In this document: positions 1-11,763 of the stretch, piece after piece
Layout of the letters: every line of letters starts with the position of its first letter
How positions within the stretch are numbered: position 1 is the stretch's first letter
Source of the DNA: Branchiostoma floridae
Lineage: Eukaryota; Chordata; Leptocardii; Amphioxiformes; Branchiostomatidae
Assembly: GCF_000003815.2 (NCBI RefSeq)
Contig: NC_049990.1
Coordinates: 12,726,337 to 12,755,683 of the forward strand
Direction of reading: 5' to 3'
DNA: 29,347 bases
The notes under the pieces: generated by a model
Seen by the model: only the letters and a program-made list of their open reading frames with translations
Databases searched by the model: none
What the model was told of the DNA's origin: nothing
Made by a program: the position numbers and the translations under genes

Positions 1-2169
1 GTTGGTACAGATTTGTAATCTGCAAACCGGTTTTGAAATCGGGTGCTTACTTGCCGAGATATGACTTAAGCACTAACCGCTAAGGTTAGGGTTTGGGTTA
101 GGGTAGTGCTTAGAGGAAACATTGCTAAGAGTGTTTTCTAGGCGGTCAAACTTGGTATCATTACAAAACTATGTTGGTACAGATTTGTAATCTGCAAACC
201 GTTTTGAAATCGGGTGCTTACTTGCCGAGATATGACTTAAGCACTAACCGCTAGGGTCAGGGTTATTGTTAGGGTTAGGGTAAGGGTAGTGCTTAGAGGC
301 AACATTGCTTAGAGTGTATTCAAGGCGGTCAAACCTGGGATCATTACGAAGCTATCTTGTAACAGATTTGCAATCTGCAAACCGCTTTGTAATCGGGTGC
401 TTACTTGTCGAGATATGACTTATGCACTAACCGTTAGGGTCAGGGTTAGGATTAGGGTCGTGCTTAGAGGCAACATTGCTAAGAGTGTATTCCATGCGGT
501 CAAACTTGGTATCAATACAAAGCTATGTTGGAACTGATTTGTAATCTGCAAACCGATTTGAAATCGGGTGCTTACTTGCCGAGATATGACTTATGCGCTA
601 AACGCTAGGGTTAGGGTTAAGGAAGTGCTTATAGTTAACATTGCTAAGAGTGTATTGTAGGCGGTCAAACTTGGTATCATTACAAAGCTATGTTGGTACA
701 GATTTGTAATCTGCAAACCGTTTTGTAATCGGGTGCTTACTTGCCGAGATATGACTTAAGCACTAACCCCTAGGGTCAGGGTTAGGATTAGGGTAGTGCT
801 TAGAGGCAACATTGCTAAGAGTGTATTGTAGGCGGTCAAACTTGGTATCATTACAAAGGTATGTTGGTACAGATTTGTAATCTGCAAACCGTTTTGAAAT
901 CGGGTGCTTACTTGCCGAGATATGACTTAAGCGCCAACCGCTAGCGTTAGGGTTAGGGTTAGGGTTAGGGTTAGGGTTGGGGTTAGGGTTAGGGTTAGGG
1001 TTAGGGTAGTGCTTAGAGGCAACATTGCTAAGAGTGCATCTTAGGTGGTAAAACTTGGTATCATTACAAAGGTATGTTCGTACAGATTTCTAATCTGCAA
1101 ACCGTTTTGAAATCGGGTGCTTACTTGCCGAGATATGACTTAAGCACTAACCGCTAGGGTTAGGGTTAGGGTTAGGGTAGTGCTTAGAGGCAACATTGCT
1201 AAGAGTGTATTCTAGGTGGTATAACTTGGTATCATTACAAAGCTATGTTGGTACAGATTTGTAATCTGCAAACCGTTTTGAAATCGGGTGCTTACTTGCC
1301 GAGATATGACTTAAGCACTAACCGCTAGGGTTAGGGTTAGGGTTAGGGTAGTGCTTAGAGGCAACATTGCTAAGAGTGTATTCTAGGCGGTCAAACTTGG
1401 TATCTATACTAAAGCTATGTTGGTAAGGATTTGTAATCTGCAAACCGTTTTGAAATCGGATGCTTACTTGCCGAGATATGACTTAAGCACTAACCGCTAG
1501 GGTTAGGGTTTGGGTTAGGGTAGTGCTTAGAGGCAACATTGCTAAGAGTGTATTCTAGGCGGTCAAACTTGGTATCATTACAAAACTATTTTGGTACAGA
1601 TTTGTATTTTGAAAACCGTTTTGAAATCGGGTGCTTACTTGCCGAAATATAACTTAAGCACTAACCGCTAGGGTTAAGGTTTGGGTTAGGGTAGTGCTTA
1701 GAGGCAACATTGCTAAGAGTGTATTCTAAGCGGTCAAACTTGGTATCATTACAAAGCTATGTTGGTACAGATTTGTAATCTGCAAACCGTTTTGAAATGG
1801 GGTGCTTACTTGCCGAGATATGACTTAAGCACTAACTTCTAGGGTTAGGGTTAGGGTTAGGGTAGTGCTTAGAGGCAACATTGCTAAGAGTGTATTCTAG
1901 GTTGTCAAACTTGGTATCCTTACAAAGCTATGTTGGTACAGATTTGTAATCTGCAAACCGTTTTGAAATTGGGTGCTTACTTGCCGAGATATGACTTAAG
2001 CACTAAACGCTAGGGTTAGGGTTAAGGAAGTGCTTATAGTTAACATTGCTAAGAGTGTATTCTAGGCGGTCAAACTTGGTATCATTACAAAGCTATGTTG
2101 GTACAGATTTGTAATCTGCAAACCGTTTTGTAATCGGGTGCTTACTTGCCGAGATATGACTTAAGCACT
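1..2169. repeat. Satellite of ~170-bp units carrying internal TTAGGG blocks
   Basis: There are thirteen head-to-tail copies of a 163-213 bp unit. The landmark CAGATTTGTAATCTG (or a close variant) occurs near 8, 180, 363, 534, 699, 870, 1083, 1254, 1434, 1597, 1768, 1939 and 2104. Each unit holds, in order, this small palindrome, a conserved stretch ending in GACTTAAGCACTAACCGC, a block of TTAGGG repeats whose copy number varies (about 2 to 10), then TAGTGCTTAGAGGCAACATT and a conserved tail. Length differences between units come mainly from the TTAGGG block. The array begins before the window and runs into an assembly gap, so its true length is unknown. It lies 3' of the last visible PPIL2 exon, so it is probably intronic to that gene. 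Confidence 0.97.
947..1006 (+). repeat. Interstitial telomeric tract, ten hexamers
   Basis: This is the longest pure telomeric run in the satellite: ten consecutive hexamers, nine TTAGGG and one TTGGGG. Four or more G-triplets on one strand make a G-quadruplex possible; that is inference. The other units carry shorter runs. Confidence 0.95.
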
Positions 2170-2269
2170 NNNNNNNNNNNNNNNNNNNNNNNNNNNNNNN
2201 NNNNNNNNNNNNNNNNNNNNNNNNNNNNNNNNNNNNNNNNNNNNNNNNNNNNNNNNNNNNNNNNNNNNN
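2170..2269. other. Assembly gap, 100 N
   Basis: Exactly 100 N follow the thirteenth satellite unit. A round 100 is commonly used for a gap of unknown size, so satellite length and the distance to the PPIL2 exons on the right are not reliable. Confidence 0.99.
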
Positions 2270-2335
2270 AATCTTGTTCGTAATCCCAGGAGATGTCTCA
2301 AGCAACTGGAAATGATTTTGGAAAAGGTTTTTCAA
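2270..2335 (+). repeat. Fragment of a dispersed repeat (same family as 18958-19088)
   Basis: The stretch contains CTCAAGCAACTGGAAATGAT followed by TTTTGGAAAAGG. This matches the core of the repeat at 18958, 19611 and 21269 (CTCAAGCAACTGGATATGGT, TTTTGGAAACGG). Its left side is lost in the gap. Confidence 0.6.
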
Positions 2336-2514
2336 AATTATATCCCTATATGTCTAGTAGCCGTTCATCAACGTAATGAACAGTACACCACAGCTAAACA
2401 TCCTGTGTCAAGGACCTAGGCCCTTTCCACCCATTTTCTGTGGCTGAAAAGGCAGGGTTGATATCTTAAGGCATTGCCGCGATAGTCAACCCTGTGTGGG
2501 AGGGTGGTTCTTAC

Positions 2515-3563
2515 CTTCATCAGTGAGTTTGAGGTTGTGCTTGAGGTGGTGGAAGTTGTTGAAGTTGAACTTGTCCAGGTCGGTGGGGTCCTGAAGAGTG
2601 ATGATGTCCTTGCGGCTGATTGGTTCGTCTGTCAGGAGGTCCTTCCAGTTCTTCGGCCGGATGTTTAACCTCTCAACTGCCTGGAGGTCAAGGGTCAGAG
2701 TTCAAGGGTCATGCCATGTGTAGCACTGCACTTAAAACTTTATCACATATACAGAAAGGGAAGTATGAACTACATCTACTGTATAATTGTATATATGTAG
2801 TACGGGTATGATTTTACAGTGACTAAGGCTACATCAATTTCATTTCTTGGTTTTCAGGATTTGAGGCAAAAATGGTAGATTGGAAGACCAAAGTGTCATA
2901 GTCGGAGGGAAAGTCTGAAGTTGGTACACACAGTTTCAGCAAATGAAAATACATGTAGTTAGGTGCAGTCCTCTGTTTTTTGTGTTGTATCTACTCTTGC
3001 TTAGTTTTTTGCTTTGACATTTCCAGCAACCATGAAAACAATTTTGTATATCTTAACATTGTCATTCACGATGGAGTACAAACCGTTACAACAAAAAGAG
3101 ACTTTAGTTAGTTGTTTGTTTATCATCTCCTCACCTCATAACTGTAGACGTTCCCTGTCTTCTTGATGGCAACAATGTGGGCATTTTCGTTGAAGACTTT
3201 GAAGGTGACGGGACAGTGGTATTTGTCTGCAACATGGACATGGAAAATTACTGGACAGGTTTGTAATCTGTACAAATACATTGTATAGGGGATACGAAGG
3301 ATTGTGTTGGGAGCAGGAAGGACATGAAAAACCACAGATGTGTAGTCTGTACACAGGGGTGGACTGAGACCTGTGGGGTTAGCCATGACAAGGTTTGTAT
3401 GCACAGCATTTTCTTTTCTTGATGTTGACTGTAAATTGTAGTTAGGTTTGCAGCAACTTAACTTTGTGACATGGTTAAAAGCAAGACTAGAATTTGCAGT
3501 ATCTTTGGTTATATGGCCTATGGCTGATAAAATAGCTGCTATAATATTAATGGAAATCCATTA

Positions 3564-3595
<32 letters not shown>

Positions 3596-6500
3596 CTTGG
3601 TTGGTTGGTTGGTTGGTTGGTTGGTTGGTTGATTGGTTGGTTGGTTGGTTGATTGATTGATTGTTAGATTGATTGATTGAAAGCCATTTTTTTATAAGAC
3701 CTACAGACTGACCTTCAGAGTTCTTGTGGAAGGTCAGCTTGTTCAGCGCCTTGGCCTCCATTTTCTGTAAAGGTCAAGATCGTTACAAGACATATCCACA
3801 AGACATATCCACAAGACATATCCACAAGACACATTCACAAGACACAATCATAAGACATATTCACAAGACACATCCACAAGACACAATCACAAGACACATT
3901 CACAAGACATATCTGAGTTCTTAAGAGATTTGAGAAAGTTTGTCTCCATACAAGCACTGTATACAATATTGCTCTGTCCCATCAGAGTGTATTTCTCAAG
4001 TCACTTCATCAAAAAGAGTGATTCTATAATAGTATTAGCTACAGAAGCCTGTAAAAACCTTGACAGATTCATTGATTGCTTCAATAATTGATTGATTAAT
4101 TGATGGATGGATGGATTGACTGATAGAGAGATAGATAAATAGATTGACTGGTTTCCTCACCTCTCCAGTGATGGGGTTTGTGCCATATTTCTTCAGCCAT
4201 GGGACAATGTTCCTGAAAAGGGGGAACAATTCACTAGCCATACTAGTACACTGAGAACAACTTATCCTATCCAATCAGTACATGTCATTTTGCAAATATC
4301 TACTTCATGCCTAAATGTCTTATAATCAGCAAAATCATTAAGAAAAAAATAATTACACTAGATACTTGTAATGCTAACATAAAGTTAGCATGTTAAAAAA
4401 GGAAGTACTTGGGCACCAATGGGACAAAGACTGTGATTCGTTGATGTAAATAAAAAGTCGTCTAAAATTCTCTTTGCTTCGAAATTATTGAGAGGATTAA
4501 TCAGATTTTTACTCACATCAAGTCAAAGATGTCTCCCTTATCCGTGCACAGTGGGTGCTCAAACGGCTGCAGGGAAAGGCTGAGGAGATGAGAAGTAGTT
4601 GTCATTTCAAGAGAGCCCCCTAGTGAAACACGTTTGACCTGCATGGTCTCTAACTAAAACCAGAATATCAGAGTGTGTCTTTGGCACATTTTTTTGCCAA
4701 GCACAATGGGTGATCCCTAGTCTTCTTGATATGTGTTTTGGACGCTTTTGTGTGTAGAGGTTTGACACCTGAAGACCCCTTACACAGGGAATGTCTACTA
4801 GTAGTCCATCCAAAATTATGTATATTTTCTACATGGTTAGATGAGGGTCTGCATGGGGGGTCCTGACAACAATTTACACTAAATTTGGGATTGCTGACTA
4901 CGCTTTACGTTAAATTCACAAAGGCTACCAATGATTTACGCTTCATCCCCACTACGAATTACGTGAAATAAAATAGCTTTCCTACAAATTACAGGAAATT
5001 AAAAAGGCCTGCCTACGCTTTACGGAAAAGAGCATGCAGAGTTTGCAGACCCTCTTAGATTTAATGCTACTGTTGTGTATAGCATGCCCAAGGTGGTAAC
5101 TAGTGATCTGTATCTGTATCTATATAGCCGGTATAACCGCCGTTTGGCGTAACGCACCAGCTTCGCAGGCAAGCGGCGCAGCAGCAGAACTGATCATCAC
5201 CAGTTTTAAGAAAGACTGTGCCTCCACTGTGATATCACAGTGCTCGAAATACCCACTTGCCCACTTGCAAATGCAACCTGATTTTGCTTTGCACAACTTA
5301 ACTTTAAACCCAGGTTGCACACTGCGCAACTTGAAATATTGAAGTTGGAACACTGCTTTTCTTCCCACCTACGTGCATAAGCTTTTGTATCTATTTTTTG
5401 ATAACATAAGATATATTATGTAGTTACATGTAACTAAAAGAAAAAATAATGGATAAGTAGCTGATTTGAAGAAAGTAAACACTTTGCAAGTGGGGCAACC
5501 TGAAATGTTGATAGCGCAAGCTTCAACTTTTGACTCAAGTTGCAGCTTGGGCAACCTGCTGGCTTAAAAAAGTATTTCGGGCCTGCATCATACATGTGAT
5601 AAATATTGACAGATAAATCTTGACAGAATGATAAAGAATGGTTATCTACCTGCAACAGTAGAAAGGAAGGCGTCGGAAAGGCCCCCTCTCCGGTCCATCT
5701 GAAAATGAAACACACCTTCACATGTAGGCTGCTGGGTACAAGGCATTTGATATGAATGGCTGAATTTTGCTGACGGCAGAACACATGAAGAGGAGATCTA
5801 AACATTATTCATCAATGAAAACCGTGCAATTCCATCAATAAGATTTAAACCTTACTCAGACAGTACAAATGCACCCTTCCTGCTGGCCAAAGGTGTTCCC
5901 GCTACAAAATTGGTATAATTGAAACTGCCAATTATGCTCTAAGGAAAAGAGCATTAATATTTGAGTCCCCACTTTATGTCCCATCCTAGAGGACATTCTA
6001 ACTGAAGCTACATGTAGAGACTCATTTTAACCAAGGAGGTTAATCTAAAGTCGCTAATATCACTCCTTGTCCCGGGACAAAGAGGAAAACATTACCTGAC
6101 TTTTTGCCCCCGAAAAACTGGGTCCATTCTGAGCAAGTCAGGTACCTGAGAAAGAAATAAACATGACGTTATGGTAGTGTACATGAAATCCGATCATCTC
6201 TGAATCCTCTCAAAGTCACACTCTTTATTTATAGACACTGGTGAAAGGTAGTCAATGCCTGACAATAAAGTAACGCTGCATAAATTTCTTAGGCATTACA
6301 ACTGTTGAGTTTTACGTCCCAGAGAAATCTTCTACTAGTAGCTGTTTTCAACAATTTCAAATATTACAAAACGGGTTATAGGCTGTTACACCTCGGTACA
6401 ACGAACTACAGGTCTAAAACCTGAAATTCTGTGAGTACCGGTAGTTTTACTAAAAGGAAAGAAGGAGATGCCTGACTCAGTCAGATCAGAGATGTGAAAG

Positions 6501-6639
6501 ACATGAAAGATATAAATTTTCTCTTCCAAACCAAAATTATGTTGCCAAGGGATGATATTTGGTGGCAGAAGAAGAATAACAAGAATGTCCTGAATCTTGG
6601 TACTCACAGTTTGTCCTTCTGGTGCTGTTTCTTCCCCAT
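2515..6639 (-). CDS. PPIL2: PPIL2, U-box cyclophilin-like spliceosomal protein, 5' eight coding exons (partial)
   Basis: PPIL2 (Cyp60/CYC4 family) is a nuclear protein with an N-terminal U-box and a C-terminal cyclophilin domain. It is known from spliceosome preparations and has E3 ubiquitin ligase activity. Eight minus-strand exons join in frame with GT-AG borders: 6639-6608, 6145-6096, 5698-5650, 4579-4517, 4212-4161, 3764-3713, 3226-3135 and 2680-2515. They total 556 nt, or 185 residues plus one base. The start is the ATG at 6639, giving [20 protein letters not shown], which matches the family N terminus. The U-box spans about residues 41-110 and includes [20 protein letters not shown] and [17 protein letters not shown]. 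It is followed by [26 protein letters not shown] and [20 protein letters not shown], all strong PPIL2 signatures. The cyclophilin half is not in the window; exon 8 is followed on its 3' side by the gap and the satellite. Introns hold simple repeats and small transposons. Confidence 0.95.
3563..3680. repeat. Microsatellite (TTGA/TTGG)n in a PPIL2 intron
   Basis: Tetranucleotide runs of GATT grade into GGTT and back to GATT, lying just 3' of PPIL2 exon 6. The minus strand stays open (Asn-Gln-Ser/Thr repeats), but this is a by-product of the repeat. Confidence 0.95.
3785..3911. repeat. 13-bp minisatellite in a PPIL2 intron
   Basis: About nine to ten tandem copies of a 13-bp unit, ACAAGACATATCC and variants (ACAAGACACATTC, ACAAGACACAATC). 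The array starts about 20 bp upstream of the exon 6 acceptor on the minus strand. Confidence 0.9.
4078..4150. repeat. Degenerate tetranucleotide microsatellite
   Basis: Imperfect GATT/GATG/GATA repeats immediately beside the donor of PPIL2 exon 5 (exon ends at 4161). Confidence 0.85.
4843..5054. mobile_element. 212-bp non-autonomous TIR element with 6-bp target duplication
   Basis: The ends are GAGGGTCTGCA on the left and TGCAGACCCTC on the right, an 11-bp perfect terminal inverted repeat. TTAGAT flanks it directly on both sides (4837-4842 and 5055-5060). The inside carries recurrent CTACGCTTTACG-like motifs and no ORF. A 6-bp duplication fits some hAT subgroups, but the superfamily cannot be fixed from this sequence. 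Confidence 0.8.
5238..5585 (-). mobile_element. 348-bp TIR element, short copy of the family at 11764-12698
   Basis: The left end is CAGTGCTCGAAATAC and the right end is GTATTTCGGGCCTG, which form an imperfect inverted repeat. Read on the minus strand, the interior matches the larger copy at 11764: AGCCAG, GGTTGC, ATCAACATTTCAGGTTG and GCTACTTATCCATTAT occur in the same order. The flanks share only ATCA, so the target duplication here is uncertain. It sits in the PPIL2 intron between exons 3 and 4. Confidence 0.75.
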
Positions 6640-7239
6640 GTTGGTCTAAAAACCCGGTTTTTTACTCCGATGTTTGCTGAAAAAGTTAAAATCTGACGCT
6701 GGGCTGCTGTAGATGAACTTTGACCTCCAAGAGAAATCTAGCCTCTGTTTCGGCAACCGATACGCAAAGACTTCTTTTTAACCAATATGCTGAAAATTGC
6801 AATAAAAAACTTTGAATGCTAACTTATCTACGATAAAGCGGTATTCCGTCTTTTTCATAAACTTCTGGCCACTTTAATGCCTTTTTTTGGCTACCGTTAT
6901 CTGTCGTTCTCTATACAACCAACAGGAGACGCTCTTAATCGTTGCTTAACCCGGAAGTGAACCATAGTGTTGCAGGACTGACACTTTCTCCAGACCTGTC
7001 CTTATTTTACGTAGATTTTGCGCCGTTAGGAACATGCTTGGGAAATCTGCTATTTTCTTCAAGATGGAGACATCTTAAACACCCGGATCCCTTTTCTTGG
7101 CAGTGCTACTAGCACCTGAAACGGACCAACATCATCCTAACTTTGAGACGGAAACGGGAACCTGTCCATTTCACAAACAGTGCCAAATTCTGTTTCACTT
7201 CTGGATTTACAACTAAATATACAAGTTCGACTATTTACA
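6640..7239. promoter_or_regulatory. Probable bidirectional promoter between PPIL2 and the 94-residue membrane protein gene
   Basis: The two start codons lie 600 bp apart and point away from each other. The interval contains CCGGAAGTGA at 6951-6960, a strong ETS/GABP-type site, and CAAGATGGAG at 7060-7069, a YY1-type site. Both are typical of TATA-less housekeeping promoters. No TATA box is obvious. Transcription start sites cannot be placed from sequence, so this span also contains both 5' UTRs. Confidence 0.65.
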
Positions 7240-7938
7240 ATGCCTAACGCCAGGTGTATCATTCCGAACATCTTGTCCTTGACTCTGACCTTCCTGTTGG
7301 GCGGGGCCGTTGCCATGGAGATGCAGCAAGGGTCATCTGTGTCCAAGGAGGAGGTCCCAGCCACGGTTCTCAAGGAGCAGAACTTAGGTGATGATTTCTT
7401 AGCTTTTATACTGCAGATCAATTTGTGCTTATCCATTTGTGAAGTGGGAGTGAAAATATTACTTTCTCTCTCCCACTTTTCTCCTCTTTCTCGCCTTTCT
7501 TTCTTTCTCTCTCTCTTTTTACTTCCCTCTCTCTGTATTGCCCCATTCTCTCTTTAAAGTCTTTTGCCTCTCTCTCAGGATACCACAATTCTTGTACATG
7601 TGTATTGTATGTCCTAAAATACAACATGTTGGAGCAAGTAGCTTTTATCATATAAAAGCTCCTTGGATGGAGAGAGTTCAACTGTCAGATGAAGATGTTT
7701 TTTTTCCAAGACGGTTATGGGGAATCCTTAAAACCCCCTTGTTTATTCCAAGCTCCTGCACACTCAGTTTACTAACATGTCACATTTCTGTGTCTGTCCA
7801 GGCCTGACGTTAGGAATCTACATCACCCTGCTTATCATCATGGTGGGCCTGGGTGTGTTTGTCTATTTACCAGTAAACAACAACAACAACAACCAGCATG
7901 ACTCAGGATGGCACATGTCCAGCGGCAGGTCCCCCTAG
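7240..7938 (+). CDS. Unrecognised 94-residue protein with signal peptide and one membrane segment (two exons)
   Basis: Exon 1 is 7240-7387 and exon 2 is 7802-7938, ending in TAG. The join is GT-AG and in frame (phase 1). The ATG at 7240 has A at -3 and gives MPNARCIIPN followed by a hydrophobic stretch (residues 7-21) and a GGAVA signal-cleavage-like site near residue 25. A short polar region (26-48) is rich in Ser, Lys and Glu. A second hydrophobic segment at about 50-72 (LGLTLGIYITLLIIMVGLGV) is a good transmembrane helix. The tail has six Asn codons in a row and ends GWHMSSGRSP. The layout fits a small type I membrane protein of the secretory pathway. I cannot assign it to a family. It is head-to-head with PPIL2. 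The open reading frame extends 60 nt further 5' but without an ATG there. Confidence 0.75.
7460..7575. repeat. Pyrimidine-rich CT tract in the intron of the small membrane-protein gene
   Basis: An uninterrupted C/T-rich stretch with TTTC and CTCT runs lies between exon 1 and exon 2. Frames open across it are not coding. Confidence 0.85.
7635..7665. repeat. Short palindrome of the CAAGGAGCTTTTAT type
   Basis: AGCTTTTAT, loop CAT, then ATAAAAGCT, extended by CAAG on the left and CCTTG on the right. It resembles the palindrome at 26830-26869. Confidence 0.65.
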
Positions 7939-9258
7939 CAGACTTGCTGGGAATAGCAGCTGTGCTTTAACAATGATGCTTCATATGTTAAGTTCATATT
8001 GGGATTACATGAAGTTAGTTGACAACAACAAAACCTTGTGGCTCATGTAATATTATTTTATGACATGACACTTCTACTATCCTGACTAAAATCGGGCTCC
8101 TAGCGGCCAGCCGCCAAGTAGAGGGCGGGGGTCATTAACCCCAGCCAATGAGAGATTGTGTTAACACTGCCTACTAGATTTCTACCAATAGAGCTGAACT
8201 GTCACATTTGGGTTTTCTTTTGAAATATTGATACCTGAGATGGTAATGTGCAATTTATATTGGATATGTACTTAATGCAACATGTGGATGATTAAATGAA
8301 TGTTGTTGTATCACTCAGATGAATTTATGTCCGATACATGTTCATTCAACAAGTGATTGGTGTATATTGTACTTTTATTATTGTAACATGTCGACTCGAC
8401 GGACAAACAACAAATTGTAACATGTATTTCTTGCAAACTGCTTCTATCAGTTTTTCGTTGTGACCAGGTTACTATTGATGACACAGTAGACACTTTGTGA
8501 TTTCTTGGTGTATGTTAAACTTTAAAGGATAGTGTGTTGGTTTAGATGCACTCCCTAGCATAATCTGACAGAATTGCATCAATTTGGGACAACCCAAAAA
8601 TAGCCCAAAGCACCGCTGACATTGAAAAGCAATGTAATTTTCAACATGGTACCTTTAATTGATAAATATGTACCTAAACTGGACAACCATACCTTCAAGC
8701 TGCTCTTCCAATATGTCTAGTATGAATTAATGGTCGACATTGTAAAAAAACTGTAAAACATTTCACTTCCTTTGCAGGAAATGCACAAGTTATATAACGT
8801 TACCTGTTATGTACCAGTGCTAGATTATTGCATAAGAATTGAAATTGTATTAAACTTTTTTTTCCAGTGAACCAGGGTTCACTTTATGGAGTTATGGTAT
8901 TTCACTGGTGTCTTTTAATGAAGCTAACACTATAATGTTACATGTGCTGTGTGTGATTTTTTGTAAGGTAAACAAAGTAGTTTGTTTATTAAGATCTCCA
9001 TTAGATTTTACCAGTAAAATTTATTCTTCCTTGAGTCAATGGTAACGGTAGTTTCTGATGGGAACACAGTTTGTGAGAAAAGTCAACAGAAGCCGGTAGT
9101 TAGAAAACGTAACGACCTTGCCTCCCAACATCTGCTTGGAGATTAAAAGCAGCACCTGCACTGCAAAGATTGTAGACCAGGGGAACAAGAAACCATTTTA
9201 GCTGTCTTTTTTTGACAGCGTTATAGAACAAAGCAAAAAATAAATAAGTCACAAAAGG
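7939..9258. other. Intergenic / 3' UTR of the small membrane-protein gene
   Basis: This region follows the TAG at 7936-7938. ATTAAA near 8291 and 8870 and AATAAA at 9239-9244 are possible polyadenylation signals, but none can be preferred. The string TCTGCTTGGAGATTA near 9130-9145 matches the end of the transposon family at 20199-20496. No coding exon is recognised. Confidence 0.5.
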
Positions 9259-9307
9259 TTTAACCAAGGAGGTTCTATCAATTCTTGATATAACCTCCTT
9301 GGTTTAA
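9259..9307. repeat. Foldback element of about 49 bp (AACCAAGGAGGTT family)
   Basis: An almost perfect palindrome: TTAACCAAGGAGGTT then CTATCAA, a short loop, TTGATAT then AACCTCCTTGGTTTAA. Half-copies of the core occur at 6030-6044 and, diverged, near 13783 and 25374. Confidence 0.8.
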
Positions 9308-10429
9308 CTTAATATGCGATCTTTCCGGAGTAACCGTCCACTTTTCGTCCTAACATCTGCTTTGAGGCTTCTAAAGACGGTCACTTTTTTTTTGTGACTA
9401 ACCCGGAACGTTATGCATAAGGGTAACAATTTATTTAAATACAAGTCACAGTGAGTGGGAAATGGATACGTCTGACGATCGTTATGCCTGAACAATAGCC
9501 CGGTTGTAAATTAACACCCTTTACCGCTATCGGTTACGCCGTAACCACATCGTTGAAAGTGAAACGACAGGTGACCGAATTAAAAGGGAAAGAATTATAC
9601 TATGTTTTACAATCCTACAGAGTAATGGAATGGTAAAGCTATTTCCTAATTTAGCGTCACTGTTTGAAGTTCAACACCAAACATACTTTTGGGTACACCG
9701 CACTTTTTGAAACTTTCTAAAAATAACTTGAAGTTCGTGATTCACATATCCTGGTCGCTTTGTTCGGAGTATTTCCTGTGCTCGGTGTAACTTTATCGTG
9801 TTTGGAACGGTTAGTCAGCTTGTAGACACGTTTCCTGTGCGTTCTTTCACCGTTCTGGTCGGCCTGACGTCCTGTATTTGTGCGCGTACATAACGCGACA
9901 AGGACACAAGCGTAACAAGAACACTCAAGGACCCGGAGAGTAGGACACAACCTTGGGCCAATATAACGGTCAACCTCCTCGCTTCGGAATGTTCCAATAT
10001 TAATCATGGGTTACAGGAATCCAAAATAAATATTTCTAGCGTCGGTATGCGAGTCCGCGTGTTGTGTTTGGCGGAAACACCTCCACCTTTGCAAACACTG
10101 GCTGGAGTGCGAGTTTGAAACCATTGTGCGCTCGTCATTGAGAAGGAATGCTTTTAAACAATAACACTTCCATAAAAGGGCAGGTGAATTGTAGACGGAG
10201 AGGTCGCGATGCTTGCCGCTACCCGCAAGGTCTGAAATACCACACTAGCTCCACTTTGTCATTCAGTTTCATTACCAGCTAATCTCCTAAGCACTCACAC
10301 GACGTAAAAAGCTCGCCAGGTGGGCGGAAGGTGCGATTTTAAGGGCCCAAGGTGCGGGTTGTAAGCTGAACACTGTCCTCAAGAATTTCGAGGGTCTGCT
10401 CCATAGTTGTGCAGCCCGCGTTTTCACAT
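9308..10429. other. Intergenic, no gene seen
   Basis: Short ORFs occur on the minus strand, but none has family features or splice-supported extension. GC content rises towards the catenin promoter on the right. Confidence 0.5.
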
Positions 10430-10809
10430 TCCGTCAGCCGCGCTCTGATTGGTTCATGATGACAATCAAGCTTGCTGATTGGTTGCTTGTGTAATATTGA
10501 CCAATCCGAGCGCGTGTCTGTGCGGGGTCCACGCGACGCCATTGCGCAGGTGCGGTAAGTTGTGAGTTCCTGTCTGGCGGTTCGCCCCTCCCTGCCTCTC
10601 ATCTTCTCATGTCAAACCCAAAAATCACGCTCTAAAACTCCTCCTGCGAGCCGATCTTCTGTCAGAATACCTTCCCCGGGTGCAGATCTCCCCCGGGAGT
10701 GCGGATTGTTTCCCCAGGGACGCCACGGGACCGGTCCGGGCGGCACCGTTGCTTTCTGTCGCGCTTGGTTGGCGTTGTTTACCCAGCGTGAGGAGTCGGG
10801 AGGCGAGCG
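10430..10809 (+). promoter_or_regulatory. GC-rich promoter and 5' UTR of the delta-catenin family gene
   Basis: Three CCAAT boxes (NF-Y type) lie close together: GATTGG at 10447-10452, GATTGG at 10477-10482 and CCAATC at 10501-10506. CpG-rich sequence follows, including TGCGCAGGTGCGG at about 10543-10555, which loosely resembles an NRF1 site. The region directly precedes the catenin ATG at 10810. No TATA box is seen. The start site and any upstream non-coding exon are unknown. Confidence 0.6.
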
Positions 10810-11027
10810 ATGCCCGACCGCCGGGATGGCGAGGAAAGAACGCTGATGAAAGCGTTCCGACAGGCTAACCACGATCTCAACAGTGAACCAGAATCCGCAG
10901 CGTCCATCCTACAATCTGTTAAGGAACAAGAACTTCAGTTCGAGCAGCTAACCCGCGAACTAGAGGCGGAAAGACAGAGCGTCGCCAACCAACTCGAACG
11001 GTGCAAGTTGGGATCCGAAACAGCCAG
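10810..11027 (+). CDS. CTNND-like: p120/delta-catenin family gene, first coding exon (partial)
   Basis: The exon encodes 72 residues plus two bases and ends at a GTAAGC donor (11028). The ATG at 10810 has G at -3 and an in-frame N-terminal head of about 27 residues. Residues 27-46, [20 protein letters not shown], followed by [18 protein letters not shown] and CKLGSET, form the N-terminal coiled coil (about 31-66) characteristic of CTNND1, ARVCF, CTNND2 and PKP4. The wording is closest to CTNND2 as I recall it ([19 protein letters not shown]). In the family this coiled coil precedes armadillo repeats that bind the cadherin juxtamembrane region and control cadherin turnover and Rho GTPases. No armadillo exon is in the window. 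The single chordate-ancestral gene may predate the vertebrate paralogues, so a specific symbol would be premature. Confidence 0.93.
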
Positions 11028-11763
11028 GTAAGCGTCCCAAAACGCACTTGTTTGACTACCCAGGCTGAAAATTACAGGTCCCGACAGCTATACGTGTACT
11101 TAGATGTGTCAGTAGACATGAAAATGTCGGTCCTGGTCTCTACACGGGGTGAAATAGCTTTGTCTGACAGGATATTTGGTCATAGGCAAACAACGCCGAG
11201 AGTATGTTTGGCTGGTAAGTAACACAAACGGGCTTACGTTACAAGCTGCGGTCTTGCGGCACGTTTTCGTACACATCGATTTTTTTCCTTCACAAAAACT
11301 TGTTCTCGGTTGATGAGGACTTAAAAATCACCAGTCACGGTGCACATGTACCCAATTAAAACACCAATCAGGCTTTTAACAGGTTAAACTAAAGGTATTC
11401 CATCCAATGACGTTTACAAGGATCTCAAAGCACAAAGCTAACGGGACATGTTTTGAGTTTAGTGACACAGAAAAGGTGAACATATGTTGGTGAGAAGCAC
11501 ACACAAACGTTCAGACACACGTAAACACTAACTTTCTAGCATCAGAAGTGGTAAACCCATAGTCTATAGGACTTGGGTGGAATTTGTGGCGATCTAACCA
11601 AACAAACTGCAGATAAGATTTGAATGAGAATGTTTGTGGTATCAATGACTAACTTCATAATAGGTGGATCACTCCCAATACATGCTGCCAATTCATTATG
11701 TATGATGTCTGCCTACCTGGCTCAGTATCTGTTATAAGTTAAAGTATTCTTACATATAAAGTG
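11028..11763. other. Start of the catenin first intron
   Basis: It begins with the GTAAGC donor. The open frame at 11001-11222 on the plus strand is read-through past the exon in another phase and is not supported as coding. No element boundary is recognised. Confidence 0.5.
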